NCBI RefSeq assembly: GCF_028435365.1
Contig: NZ_JAGTJJ010000052.1
Coordinates: 1 to 64,000, forward strand
DNA from: Polyangium jinanense
GTDB lineage: Bacteria; Myxococcota; Polyangia; Polyangiales; Polyangiaceae
Direction of reading: 5' to 3'
DNA length: 64,000 bases
The notes beneath the pieces are model-generated. The model was not told the DNA's origin. It saw only the letters and a list, made by a program, of their open reading frames with translations, and did no database searches. Below, piece by piece: positions 1-10,139 of the stretch (the first letter of the stretch is position 1; each line of letters starts with the position of its first letter). The translations under genes and the position numbers were made by a program.

Positions 1-100
1 ATGTGCCCCTGAACAGAACAACAGGGAAGGATGTTTCCATGACGAACCCCCGTTGCTCTCGGACGAACCCAAAGAGGAGGGCGCGGAGGGATGGGAACGA

Positions 101-352
101 CTACGAACTTTGGGGATGATGTACTAGCGGCCAGGACGCCTTCGCCCCGAGCAGGGTCACAGCCCACCGGAACGGGCGTGGATCGCTCGCGAGATCTTTG
201 CCGAAGAGGAAATACTCCGGTGAGAGCGTCGCGGTCAGGTGGTCGTGCGTGATGCCGTAGGCGAGCGCGAGAATCGTCGTCACGACGAGGAGGACGGCGC
301 CCTCGCGATCGAACCGCGGCAGAACGAGCTTCACGTCGCGGTCATGTATCAC
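101..352 (-). pseudogene. Truncated membrane protein remnant
   Basis: An 83-residue frame on the minus strand, just downstream of the SDR gene, starts with GTG and has one clear hydrophobic stretch (about residues 19-34) followed by a short loop containing the motif SPEYFLFGKDL. The arrangement resembles the first third of small integral membrane proteins of unknown function with several helices. The frame runs into unrelated residues after ASWPL and stops, so the rest of such a protein would be missing. I read it as a 5' remnant, but a genuine single-helix protein is possible. No function can be given. Confidence 0.35.
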
Positions 353-388
353 GCTGCCTCGGGGTCGGCTATGCTGCCACGATTGGCA

Positions 389-1264
389 TCACGTCGTCGT
401 GAATGCCATCGAGCGCGCGACGGGAGCCCATGTCTCGAGCTCCTCGGTCTTGCGGGCCAGGCTCGTCCGCAGGGCCTGGACCGCGTCGGCGCCGAGAGGA
501 AGCCGCAAGGGCGCATCCGCGCGGTCGAGGGTATCGATGATGGCCGCGGCCGCTTTCGCCGGATCACCTTCCTGCGTGCCGTCCATGCCGGCGGCGAAGG
601 CGCGGGTGGGGCCTACGGTCGTGGCGTAATCGTCGATCGTCGGCATACGACGGAGCGCGCTGCCGCCGAAGCGGGTGCGGAATGCGCCGGGCTCCACGAT
701 GAGCACGCGAATGCCGAGCGGGGCGACCTCGGCGGCGAGGGCCTCGGACATTCCCTCCAGCGCGAATTTCGTGGCCGAATACGCGCCGAAGCCCGCGACC
801 GAGAGTTGCCCGCCGAAGCTCGAAATCTGCACGATGGCGCCCGAGCGTCGCGCGCGCATGCCCGAAAGCGCGGCCCGCGTGAGCGCGATGGCCCCGAAGA
901 AGTTCACCTCGAATTGCGCGCGCAGCTCGGCGTCCGAGGTCTCCTCGACCGCGCCGACCACGCCATACCCTGCATTGTTCACGAGCACGTCGATCGCGCC
1001 GAAACGCGCGAGGGCAGCCTCGATCGCGGGCCCGATGTCCTCGGGGCGCCCGACATCGAGGCGCAACGCGAGCACGCGGTCCGGGGCCTTCTGAACGAGG
1101 TCCGTGAGGGTCTCCGGGTTTCGTGCGGTCGCGACCACCCGTTCGCCGCGGCGCAGCGCCTCCTCGGCGAGGCTCCGGCCGAACCCGGAGGACGTTCCCG
1201 TGATGAACCAGACCCGGCCCTTGCTCGTGAACTCGCCCTTCGGGGTGCTGCTCGTCGTGCTCAT
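389..1264 (-). CDS. SDR family NAD(P)-dependent oxidoreductase
   Basis: A 291-residue classical short-chain dehydrogenase/reductase, a soluble Rossmann-fold enzyme. The cofactor motif TGTSSGFG is at residues 22-29, NNAGYG at 96-101, the catalytic Ser near 148-149 and the YSATK catalytic pair at Tyr162/Lys166. Length fits the family. The open frame extends 30 codons further upstream, but the start at 1264 has a strong GGGAGGAG site about 7 bases before ATG and gives a normal N-terminus. It is divergent from the LysR gene at 1378, which is therefore its likely regulator. The substrate cannot be told from sequence; this subgroup (oxidoreductase/retinol-dehydrogenase-like) is broad. Confidence 0.93.
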   Translation of the reverse strand: MSTTSSTPKGEFTSKGRVWFITGTSSGFGRSLAEEALRRGERVVATARNPETLTDLVQKAPDRVLALRLDVGRPEDIGPAIEAALARFGAIDVLVNNAGYGVVGAVEETSDAELRAQFEVNFFGAIALTRAALSGMRARRSGAIVQISSFGGQLSVAGFGAYSATKFALEGMSEALAAEVAPLGIRVLIVEPGAFRTRFGGSALRRMPTIDDYATTVGPTRAFAAGMDGTQEGDPAKAAAAIIDTLDRADAPLRLPLGADAVQALRTSLARKTEELETWAPVARSMAFTTT

Positions 1265-1361
1265 GATGCTCTCCTCCCGCGGGCCCGCTCGGCGCCGCCT
1301 TCGAGGAGGAACGTACGACCTTGCATTCAATCGCGAAACATGAGATGTCTGCAAACACTCT

Positions 1362-1374
1362 TTAGGAACTCTAA
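1362..1374. promoter_or_regulatory. Candidate LysR-type operator
   Basis: A TTAG-GAACT-CTAA dyad lies in the 113-bp gap between the divergent SDR and LysR genes, four bases before the chosen LysR start. It fits the short A/T-bounded dyads bound by LysR proteins, but arms of four bases are weak evidence. A second, wider dyad, TTGCA (1321-1325) and TGCAA (1350-1354), lies in the same gap. Confidence 0.35.
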
Positions 1375-1377
1375 CAA

Positions 1378-2292
1378 GTGCGGGATGATCATCTCGATGG
1401 GCTGCTCGCCTTCCTCACGGTGGCCGAAAAGCGGAGTTTTACCGCGGCGGGCGCGGAGCTCGGTGTGACGCCGTCGGCGGTGAGCCAAAAGCTTCGGCAA
1501 CTCGAAGAGCGTCTCGGCGTGCGTCTCCTGCAGCGCACGACGAGGAGCGTCGGCCTCACGGAGGCGGGGCAGCGTTTCTTCGAGCGGGTGCGACCGGCGA
1601 TCGATGACGTGGGCGCGGCGATCGAGGGCTTGAACGAGTTTCGTGATCGCCCCGCCGGGACGCTCCGCCTCAACGTGCCCCGGATCGCCGCTGAAATGGT
1701 CATCGAGCCCGTGCTCGCGTCGTTCCTCGCTGCCTATCCGGAAATACGCGTCGAGGTGGGGATCGACGACGCGCTGGCGAACCTCGTGGAGAGCGGCTTC
1801 GACGCGGGCATTCGTCTGGGAGAGACGCTCGACAAGGAAATGGTCGCGGTGCGGATCGGCCCCGACCTGCGCATGGCCGTGGTGGGCGCGCCGGCGTATT
1901 TCGTGGCGCACGGGGTGCCGAAGCATCCGCGGGAGCTCCATCGTCACGATTGCATTCTGTACCGGCAGCCCACGAGCGGCGTGATCTACAAGTGGGAGTT
2001 CGACGAAGAGGGCAAGGAGTTCGAGATCGCGGTGGAGGGCCGGGTGACGGCGAACGACGCTGCGCTGATGGTCCGTGCGGCGCTCGATGGGCTCGGCCTC
2101 GCGTACGTGATGGAGGATTACGTGCGGGACGAGCTCCGGGAGGGGAGGCTCACACGGGTGCTGGAAGCGTTCTGCGTGCCGTTTCCCGGATTCCACCTGT
2201 ATTATCCGAGCCGCTCGCAGATGCCGCTCAAACTCAAGGTATTCGTGGACTTTTTGCGGGCGCGAAGGGCGTCGTCGAAGCGCGGGCGATGA
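1378..2292 (+). CDS. LysR family transcriptional regulator
   Basis: A 304-residue LysR-type regulator of normal length. The winged helix-turn-helix occupies about residues 5-65, with the recognition segment VTPSAVSQKLRQLE near 30-43, and the substrate-binding fold follows from about 90 to 295. The start is GTG at 1378; no better start is visible. Divergent orientation to the SDR gene at 389-1264 with a shared 113-bp control region is the classical LysR arrangement and suggests that it controls that gene and itself. The inducer is unknown. Confidence 0.93.
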   Translation: MRDDHLDGLLAFLTVAEKRSFTAAGAELGVTPSAVSQKLRQLEERLGVRLLQRTTRSVGLTEAGQRFFERVRPAIDDVGAAIEGLNEFRDRPAGTLRLNVPRIAAEMVIEPVLASFLAAYPEIRVEVGIDDALANLVESGFDAGIRLGETLDKEMVAVRIGPDLRMAVVGAPAYFVAHGVPKHPRELHRHDCILYRQPTSGVIYKWEFDEEGKEFEIAVEGRVTANDAALMVRAALDGLGLAYVMEDYVRDELREGRLTRVLEAFCVPFPGFHLYYPSRSQMPLKLKVFVDFLRARRASSKRGR

Positions 2293-2306
2293 ACTTTTCT
2301 GGTGTT

Positions 2307-2332
2307 CACGAACGACGCTTTCGTGCTTGACA
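2307..2332. promoter_or_regulatory. Dyad next to a -35-like element before the lipase gene
   Basis: A perfect CACGAA-N7-TTCGTG inverted repeat (2307-2325) is followed directly by TTGACA (2327-2332), about 75 bases before the lipase start. It lies 15 bases after the LysR stop. It may be an operator or the stem of a weak terminator; no good -10 element is seen 17 bases downstream, so a promoter here is tentative. Confidence 0.3.
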
Positions 2333-2405
2333 CTTGGTAGGGAAATCGGTTCTCCTCGGGCTCCCGGGCCGGCAGGCGCCGCCCCTCGCCGTCAAGGAGT
2401 TGTCG

Positions 2406-3518
<1,113 letters not shown>

Positions 3519-3530
3519 GAAGCGGCGGCC

Positions 3531-4562
3531 ATGAAAAAGCGGAAGACCCTCCTCGCGATCGGCGCGCCGCTGCTCGTCCTTTCGCTCTATTTCGCGCTGC
3601 GTCCGGAGAAGATCCAGGAGCCCGTGGGCACGGCCGCGGCGACCCCCGAGGAGGCCGCGGGCGCCGTTCTCCCCGCGCCGCCGCGTGCCGCGCAGCCGAG
3701 CGTGTCCGCCGTTCCGACGGCGGATGCCGAGCTCGTCGCGCGTTTGCGCTCGCGTTACGGGGCGAACATCCGCAATCCGTACGTCCAGATCAAGCTCATC
3801 GAGGCGCTCATGCGCCATTTCCAGAAGCTGGACCCGCAGCATTGGCGGGAGGCGCTGCTCGCGGCAGTGCGCGCGGCTTTCCCCGATCGGTACGACGAGA
3901 TCGCGAAAAACCTCGACAAGCGCCTGGACTACGAGCGCTGGATCAATGAAAACCACGCCCGCCTCGACGGGCTCGATCCCGAGGAGCGCCGGGCGGCGAT
4001 CCGGGAGGAGCGCAATCGTCTGTTCGGCGAGGAGGCAGCCGACGAGATCTGGGCCTCGGAGCAGAAGAACCAGGCCGTCACGGACACGCTGAAGGAAATC
4101 GACGGCCTGCAAGGAAAGAGCCTCGGCGACAAGCTCACGACGTACACGGAGCGCCTCGAAGAGATCTACGAGGAGCAATACGACACCTACCTCGAGAAGC
4201 ATCGGCACGAGGTGATGAACCGCTTCCTCTCGCTCGAATCGGTGCAGGCCGAGCTCGACGCGATGTCCGCCGCGGCGCGGTCCGAGAGCCTGCGCGAGAT
4301 TCGCAAGGGAATGGGTCTCGACGACGCGGCGCTCGCGCGCTGGGATTCGCTCGACCACGACCGCGACGCGCGCTGGGAGAACGGAAAGAAATACATGGCC
4401 GAGCGAAAGGCGCTGACCGAGGCCTACAGCGGCAAGGAGCTCGAGCAGAAGCTCGCGGACCTCCGGCGGCGGTACTTCGGCGACGAGGCCGAGGTCATCG
4501 CCGCCGAAGAGGAGGGCGGTTTCTTCCGCTTCAACCGCCCGCGTCGCTGGGGCCAGAACTGA
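3531..4562 (+). CDS. Lipase chaperone (LifO-like foldase), divergent
   Basis: A 343-residue protein with one N-terminal membrane segment (about residues 8-23), a Pro/Ala-rich linker (25-65) and a long, highly charged, mostly helical periplasmic part. This layout, the RRRYFGDEAE-type and RLFGEEAADE segments, and its place 12 bases after a lipase gene all match lipase-specific foldases, which fold the secreted lipase in the periplasm. The hallmark RxxFDY motif that normally follows the linker is not visible; the corresponding region reads ELVARLRSRYGANIRNPYVQ. It is therefore a divergent foldase or a protein that has replaced its client-binding mini-domain. Translational coupling with the lipase is likely. 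Confidence 0.75.
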   Translation: MKKRKTLLAIGAPLLVLSLYFALRPEKIQEPVGTAAATPEEAAGAVLPAPPRAAQPSVSAVPTADAELVARLRSRYGANIRNPYVQIKLIEALMRHFQKLDPQHWREALLAAVRAAFPDRYDEIAKNLDKRLDYERWINENHARLDGLDPEERRAAIREERNRLFGEEAADEIWASEQKNQAVTDTLKEIDGLQGKSLGDKLTTYTERLEEIYEEQYDTYLEKHRHEVMNRFLSLESVQAELDAMSAAARSESLREIRKGMGLDDAALARWDSLDHDRDARWENGKKYMAERKALTEAYSGKELEQKLADLRRRYFGDEAEVIAAEEEGGFFRFNRPRRWGQN

Positions 4563-4646
4563 ACGGGCGCGCGGGCGCAAGATATCGCCGCGCATGAGGC
4601 GCCTCACGCGCTTGACAGTGCTCCGTCACTCTGTTGACGTCCGTTC

Positions 4647-7367
4647 ATGAGAAATCGTTTCACTGTGATTTCTACGTCGCTGCGTTTGGGGACGCTGACT
4701 CTCTCGGGGTGTATCGCGGCGTGTACCCCCTCGACGTCCCCTTCGGACGGGGCCACGAATGGGGCGGGGCTCGTGCTCGCCTCGACAAACCCAAATGCCT
4801 CCGTCGAGGCGACGTTCACGGCGTCCGGCGCCGCGGTCGAGGCGCGTGGGCTTGCGCAAAAGGCTGTGTTCGAGGCGAGCCGGCTCGGATGTGGAGACGA
4901 TCTCCGGCCGCTCTCGAAGCCCGCGCCGGTCGCGGAGGCGGGCCGCGTCGAGTACAGGCGAGCGCAGCAGGGCGGGGGGCCGGGGCTCGTCGAATGGTAT
5001 GTGAGCGATACCCGCGGCATCGAGCAGGGTTTCACGCTCGATTCGGCGCCCGATTGCGCAGGCGCCCGGGACGTCGTGATCGACGTCGAGCTGCGCGGCG
5101 GGCTCGACGCGCGTGTCTGGCCCTCGGGCCGCGGCGCGACGTTGCACGACGCCGAGGGAACGGCGCGGCTCGCGTATCGTGATCTGTACGCCTTCGATGC
5201 GCGCGGCCGGGACCTGCCGATCCGGCTCTCGAAGATCGAGGGGGAGGAGCGGCTCTCGATTCACGTGGATACGTCGGGCGCGGTGTATCCCGTCGTCGTC
5301 GATCCGACGATCACGAACGATATCGCGAAGCTCATCCCCGCCACGGGCGCGTCGTACGACTATTTCGGCACGGCGGTCGACGTCTCGGGCAATACGATCG
5401 TTGTGGGCGCCTCCGGCGACGGGCCGGGAAACTCGCCGCTCGGCGCGGCGTACGTGTTCACCGGCGGGGGCGGGGTCTGGACGCAGCAGGCGAAGCTCGT
5501 GATGCCCGACGCGGTGGCCGGTGATTGGTTCGGCGCGTCCGTTGCCGTTTCGGGCGATATTCTCGTCGGGGGTGCCAATCTCGATGACGAAAAGGGGACG
5601 GATTCGGGCTCGGCGCTCGTATTCGTCCGGAATGGCGACACGTGGACCCAGGAGGCCAAACTCTCGCCAGACGACGGCGCCGCGGGTGACAACTTCGGCC
5701 GCTCGATCGATCTCTCGGGGAATACCGCGATCATCGGGGCATACTTCGACGACGACAAGGGCGGGACCTCCGGCTCGGCGTACGTGTTCGTCCGCAATGC
5801 CGGGACGTGGACGCAGGAGGCGAAGCTCCTCGCGGCTGACGGCGCTGTAAGCGACCAATTTGGACTGGCAAGCGCGATCGACGGAGACGTCGCCGTGGTG
5901 GGCGCGCCTTACGACAATGCGATTGCCACGAATCCGCCGTGCGGCTCGGCCTACATCTTCACGCGGAGCGGCGGCGTCTGGACGCAGGAAGCAAAGGTCC
6001 TCGCGGGTGTTCCGGGCGCTGGCGACGAATTCGGGTATGCCGTGGCCATCTCCGGCGACACGGTCGTCGTCGGCGAGCTCCGGAACGACGACAAGGGGTT
6101 CGATTCCGGAGCCGCCTACGTCTTCCGCAAGGTGGGCGGCATGTGGCAGCAGGAAGCGAAGCTCGTCGCGAGCGATGGGAATGCGGATGATCATTTCGGC
6201 GCGGCCGTCGCCATTCAGGGCGACACCATCGTCATTGGCGCGCGTTACAGCGACGTCGGGGCGAAGTCATCAGCCGGCTCGGCCTACGTTTTCAAGCGGA
6301 CCGGGTCCGTGTGGACCGAGCAGACGAAGCTCGTCGCGAAGAATGGCGCCCAGAACGACGATCTCGGGGGTGCGGTGGCCATCGATGGAAACACGATCGT
6401 GGCCGGTGCGTCTGGCGCCCAGATCTTCGGCACGTCGTCCGGCGCCGCGTACGTCTTCCCGGTCGTGCTCCTGCCGAACGGTACGCCCTGTTCCGCTGCC
6501 GCACAATGCCAAAGTGGCTTCTGCGCCGATTCCGTCTGCTGCGACGCGGCGTGTGATGACGATCCCAGCGATTGTCGCGCCTGCAGCGTGGCCGCCGGCT
6601 CCACGGCCGACGGCGTATGCGCGCCCCGCGCCGCCGGCATCGAATGCCGCGCGGCCGCCGGGGAGTGCGACGTCGCGGAGGCGTGTGACGGCATGAGCAT
6701 GGCGTGCCCCGACGATGCGCTCGCGGCGGCCGGCTCGATTTGCCGCCCCGCGGCGGCCGGTTGCGACCTGGACGAGGCATGCAGCGGGCAATCGGCGAAC
6801 TGCCCTGCGGATGCCATCGCGCCCGCCGGCGCAACGTGCCGCTTTGCCGCAGGCCCGTGTGATCTGGATGAGACGTGCAATGGGACGACCATTGTTTGTC
6901 CCGACGATGCATTCGCGGGTACCGATGTCGTTTGCCGTCCGACGGACGGCCCCTGCGATGCCCTTGAGGTTTGCCCGGGAGATGCGATCGATTGCCCGGC
7001 GGACGGGTTCACGCCCGACGGTTCGAGTTGCCCCGGCGGCTCGTGTGAGGCTGGCGTCTGCGTCGACGGAAGCGGAGGCGGAGGCGGCAATGGAGGCACT
7101 GGCGGAAGCGGAGGCGCTGGCGGAAGCGGAGGCGCTGGCGGAAGCGGAGGAGCTGGCGGAAGCGGAGGCGCGGGCGGAAGCGGAGGCGTCGGCGGAAGCG
7201 GAGGCGCGGGCGGAAGCGGAGGCGTCGGCGGAAGCGGCGGCAGCGAGCCCAGCGCCGAAAGTGACTGCGGCTGCAGAATGATCGGCTCCGAAAAACCGTC
7301 CACGTTCGGTCTCACCGCGCTCGGCCTCGCCGCGCTCATCGTCGCGCGTCGGCGCCGCCGCGCTTGA
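4647..7367 (+). CDS. FG-GAP repeat surface lipoprotein with MYXO-CTERM-like tail
   Basis: A 906-residue exported protein. A lipobox LSGC puts the lipidated Cys at 22. About seven FG-GAP-type blade repeats of roughly 53 residues (each with a D-x-FG start, SGxTxxVGA core and AYVF...W-x-QEAKL end) run from about 230 to 610 and predict an integrin-like beta-propeller. A Cys-rich segment (about 612-795) with C-QSGFC and CCD motifs follows, then a Gly/Ser linker (about 808-868), then SDCGCR, a hydrophobic stretch and RRRRR at the end, which is the MYXO-CTERM layout for surface sorting. Having both a lipobox and a C-terminal sorting tail is odd. Function is probably adhesion or surface display; no ligand can be named. 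Confidence 0.9.
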   Translation: MRNRFTVISTSLRLGTLTLSGCIAACTPSTSPSDGATNGAGLVLASTNPNASVEATFTASGAAVEARGLAQKAVFEASRLGCGDDLRPLSKPAPVAEAGRVEYRRAQQGGGPGLVEWYVSDTRGIEQGFTLDSAPDCAGARDVVIDVELRGGLDARVWPSGRGATLHDAEGTARLAYRDLYAFDARGRDLPIRLSKIEGEERLSIHVDTSGAVYPVVVDPTITNDIAKLIPATGASYDYFGTAVDVSGNTIVVGASGDGPGNSPLGAAYVFTGGGGVWTQQAKLVMPDAVAGDWFGASVAVSGDILVGGANLDDEKGTDSGSALVFVRNGDTWTQEAKLSPDDGAAGDNFGRSIDLSGNTAIIGAYFDDDKGGTSGSAYVFVRNAGTWTQEAKLLAADGAVSDQFGLASAIDGDVAVVGAPYDNAIATNPPCGSAYIFTRSGGVWTQEAKVLAGVPGAGDEFGYAVAISGDTVVVGELRNDDKGFDSGAAYVFRKVGGMWQQEAKLVASDGNADDHFGAAVAIQGDTIVIGARYSDVGAKSSAGSAYVFKRTGSVWTEQTKLVAKNGAQNDDLGGAVAIDGNTIVAGASGAQIFGTSSGAAYVFPVVLLPNGTPCSAAAQCQSGFCADSVCCDAACDDDPSDCRACSVAAGSTADGVCAPRAAGIECRAAAGECDVAEACDGMSMACPDDALAAAGSICRPAAAGCDLDEACSGQSANCPADAIAPAGATCRFAAGPCDLDETCNGTTIVCPDDAFAGTDVVCRPTDGPCDALEVCPGDAIDCPADGFTPDGSSCPGGSCEAGVCVDGSGGGGGNGGTGGSGGAGGSGGAGGSGGAGGSGGAGGSGGVGGSGGAGGSGGVGGSGGSEPSAESDCGCRMIGSEKPSTFGLTALGLAALIVARRRRRA
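7101..7244 (+). repeat. Eight 18-bp tandem repeats coding for a Gly/Ser linker
   Basis: Units of the form GGCGGAAGCGGAGGCGCT, differing only at the last codons (GCT, GCG, GTC), encode the hexapeptide G-G-S-G-G-A/V inside the FG-GAP protein. Such an array can change length by slippage, which would alter the spacer between the Cys-rich region and the C-terminal tail without a frameshift. Confidence 0.9.
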
Positions 7368-7416
7368 AGCAAACGGATTGGAACCAACCAAGACACCCCG
7401 CAGAAGCGGAGGCAAC

Positions 7417-8403
7417 ATGCTCGACGTCGTATGGGACATGGAGACCGGCGATCCGGATGATTTCATCACGCTGCTCTTCCTGCTCGGCCATCCCGAGGTC
7501 AACCTCAAGGCAGTGACCATCACCCCGGGCACACCCGACCAGGTCGGCGTGGTGCGAAAGGCTCTCGGGTGGTTTGGCAGGGACATCCCGGTGGGCGCGT
7601 TCAATCTCGACCATCAGCCCAAATCGGTCCGGGAGGGCACGGGCCCGGGGGAGGGGCGGCACGGGCCGCGAGGCGTGTGCGTCTCCTCGTGGCATTACAA
7701 GGCCTATGGCGAGATCCCGCCCTCGCGCGATGCCGCGCCGGGCCCCGAGGTCTTGCGCGCGGTCTGTGATGCAAAGACCACCCTGATCACGGGCGCCCCG
7801 CTCAAGAACCTGGGCGGCGCCATGAAGCTCCCCGGCTTCCAGGTGGGCCGCCTCGTCGTGCAAGGAGGTTTTGCCGGCGAGGGCGTCGTCCCGTCGGAGC
7901 GCCAGCTCCCCAAGTTTCGCGGGATGGTCACCTGTCCGACCTACAACCTCAATGGGGATCCGAAGTCGGCGCTGGAGGCGCTCCGATACCCCGGCATCGG
8001 AAGCCGCAGGTTCGTCTCGAAGAACGTTTGTCATGGCGTGATCTACGACCACGAGATGCACGATCGGATCGGGACCTTGAAAGACAAGAGCCTGTCCCTT
8101 CGCCTGATCTGGGAGGGCATGGACGTGTATCTGGAGAAGAAGCAGGCGAAGAGGACCGTTCCTCCGTCGGCGCCCGAGATTGAAGAGTCGGCGCCGGAGG
8201 CCATGGGCGGCAAGGCGTTTCATGATCCATTGGCGGCGTGCTGCGCGATCGATCCCTCGATCGGCGCGTGGGCCGAGGTCGAGCTCTATCGCGAGAAAGG
8301 CGCATGGGGCTCGCGATTGTCGCCGGGCTCGGGCGTGTGGATTATCACCGGTTATGATCGCGAGAAATTTCTCCAAACCCTGACCGCCCTGCCGCCCGGC
8401 TGA
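7417..8403 (+). CDS. Nucleoside hydrolase-like protein
   Basis: A 328-residue soluble protein. The N-terminus (LDVVWDMETGDPDDFITLL) carries the Asp cluster that binds the catalytic calcium in inosine-uridine nucleoside hydrolases, and a late FHDPLAACCAIDP motif (about residue 267) matches the conserved C-terminal HDP-A segment. Middle motifs are weakly conserved, and the usual DxDxxxDD pattern is changed to DMETGDPDD, so the substrate may not be a standard nucleoside. The start at 7417 has AGCGGAGG six bases upstream; a TTG at 7378 would extend it by 13 residues with no ribosome site. It stands alone on the plus strand between the FG-GAP gene and ybiT. Confidence 0.7.
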   Translation: MLDVVWDMETGDPDDFITLLFLLGHPEVNLKAVTITPGTPDQVGVVRKALGWFGRDIPVGAFNLDHQPKSVREGTGPGEGRHGPRGVCVSSWHYKAYGEIPPSRDAAPGPEVLRAVCDAKTTLITGAPLKNLGGAMKLPGFQVGRLVVQGGFAGEGVVPSERQLPKFRGMVTCPTYNLNGDPKSALEALRYPGIGSRRFVSKNVCHGVIYDHEMHDRIGTLKDKSLSLRLIWEGMDVYLEKKQAKRTVPPSAPEIEESAPEAMGGKAFHDPLAACCAIDPSIGAWAEVELYREKGAWGSRLSPGSGVWIITGYDREKFLQTLTALPPG

Positions 8404-8500
8404 GCCCGTACTGCGGCCCACGTCCGCCGGCTACGTTCCTCCCCCATCCTCTCGTTGGCTGCGGCAAACGTCCGGAACACGTGCTAGGTCGGGCGCCGCG

Positions 8501-10105
8501 ATGATCACGCTCGACAAGCTCTCCAAGCGCTTCGGCCCGAAAATTCTCTTCGAAAATGTCTCGATGCGGTTCGATCCGGGCAAGCGGTACGCGCTCGTCG
8601 GGGCCAACGGCGCGGGAAAATCCACGCTGCTCAAGGTCATCTCGGGCGAGCACGAGTCGGATCAAGGCTCGGTCGAGATCCCGGGCAAGCTCAAGGTCGG
8701 CGTGCTCTCGCAGGACCACTTCGCGTACGAGTCCGTCCGCATCCTCGACGCCGTGCTCATGGGCAACCGCATCCTCTGGGACGCCACGCAAGAGAAGGAA
8801 CGGCTGCTCGCAGGCGAGATGGACGACGAGGTCGGCATGCGCCTCGCCGAGCTCGAAGGGACGATCGGCGAGGAAGATGGCTACACCGCCGAGGCCCGCG
8901 CGGCGGAGATCCTGGAAGGCCTCGGAATCCCGTCGTCCCGGCACCTCGATACCGTCAGCACGCTGGCGGGCGGGTACAAGCTGCGTGTGCTCATCGCGCA
9001 GACTCTGTTTGCGGGCGCCGACGTCCTGCTCCTCGACGAGCCGACGAACCACCTCGACCTCGACTCCATTCGCTGGCTCGAATCGTACCTGACGCACGAC
9101 TTCCGCGGGACGCTGCTCGTCGTGAGCCACGATCGGCATTTCATGAACGCGATCGCCACGCACGTCGCCGACGTCGATTACCAGACGGTCACCGTGTACA
9201 CGGGCGACTACGACGATTTCATCGAGCAGAAGACGACCGGGCGGCGTCAATCGGAGGCCGACGCGGCCCAGAAGAAGAAGAAGATCGCGGAGCTCAAGGA
9301 CTTCGTGGCCCGCTTCGGCGCGAGCGCCAGCCGGTCGAGCCAGGCGCAGTCGCGCGTGAAGGAGATGGAGAAGCTCGAAAACAGCATCCAGGTGCGTCGA
9401 TCGAGCGTGGTGCGGCCGTACATCAAGTTCGACATCGAAAAACCGTCCGGCCGCGACGTGCTGCGCGTGGAGGGCCTGGCGAAGAGCTTCGGCGATCTGC
9501 AGGTGATCGAGGGGCTCGGTCTGAACCTGAATCGCGGGGACAAACTCGCGGTGATCGGGCCGAGCGGCATCGGCAAGTCGACGCTGCTCAAGCTGCTCGT
9601 CGCGGAGCACGCGCCGGACGCGGGGACCGTCGTGTGGGGCCACGATACGAACGTGGGGTATTTCGCGCAGGATCATCACGAGGCGCTCGAATCCGGGTTC
9701 TCCGCGTACGAATGGCTGCACCGCTTCGATCCGGACGCGCAGCTCGAAGACGTGCGTTCGGTGCTGGGGAAGCTGCTTTTCAGCGGAGAAGCGGGGCTCA
9801 AGAAGACGGAGAGCCTGTCGGGCGGGGAAGCGGCGCGGCTGGTCCTGGCGAAGCTCATCCTGCTCAAGAACAACGTGGTGGTGCTGGACGAGCCGACGAA
9901 CCACCTCGACGTGGAGAGCATCGACGCGCTCCTGCAGGCGCTGATCGCATTCAAGGGGACCGTCGTGGTGACGAGCCACGATCGGCATTTCATCGGCAAG
10001 CTCGGGACGCGCGTGCTCGCGCTGTCCCGCAAAGGTCCGCGGCTCTTCAATGGGACGTATGACGAGTTCCTGGAGCGGTTTGGGGACGAGCTGCGGGAGC
10101 GCTGA
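8501..10105 (+). CDS. ybiT: ABC-F family ATPase, YbiT type
   Basis: A 534-residue soluble protein with two ABC ATPase domains and no membrane segment, the layout of ABC-F proteins that act on ribosomes. Walker A of domain one is GANGAGKST at residues 34-42, with Walker B LLLDEPTNHLDL and SHDRHF following. The first signature is the atypical TLAGGYKLR, as in YbiT, and the second is the normal SLSGGEAAR. The linker between the domains carries the charged helical pair typical of the family (about 240-305). The second domain has GPSGIGKST and VVLDEPTNHLD. Length and residue pattern fit YbiT closely. YbiT acts in translation, but its exact role is unsettled. Confidence 0.93.
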   Translation: MITLDKLSKRFGPKILFENVSMRFDPGKRYALVGANGAGKSTLLKVISGEHESDQGSVEIPGKLKVGVLSQDHFAYESVRILDAVLMGNRILWDATQEKERLLAGEMDDEVGMRLAELEGTIGEEDGYTAEARAAEILEGLGIPSSRHLDTVSTLAGGYKLRVLIAQTLFAGADVLLLDEPTNHLDLDSIRWLESYLTHDFRGTLLVVSHDRHFMNAIATHVADVDYQTVTVYTGDYDDFIEQKTTGRRQSEADAAQKKKKIAELKDFVARFGASASRSSQAQSRVKEMEKLENSIQVRRSSVVRPYIKFDIEKPSGRDVLRVEGLAKSFGDLQVIEGLGLNLNRGDKLAVIGPSGIGKSTLLKLLVAEHAPDAGTVVWGHDTNVGYFAQDHHEALESGFSAYEWLHRFDPDAQLEDVRSVLGKLLFSGEAGLKKTESLSGGEAARLVLAKLILLKNNVVVLDEPTNHLDVESIDALLQALIAFKGTVVVTSHDRHFIGKLGTRVLALSRKGPRLFNGTYDEFLERFGDELRER

Positions 10106-10139
10106 TGCGAGGCGCCGGGGGCCATGATATGCGTGCGTC

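Noticed and set aside
239..1468. A 409-residue plus-strand frame
   Set aside because: It is antisense to the SDR gene and runs into the LysR gene in a different frame; low-complexity composition.
4612..4640. TTGACA followed by TGACGT before the FG-GAP gene as a promoter
   Set aside because: Spacing is 17, but the downstream box is a poor -10; not enough to list.
7101..7244. Possible CRISPR-like array
   Set aside because: Units are contiguous 18-bp coding repeats without spacers.
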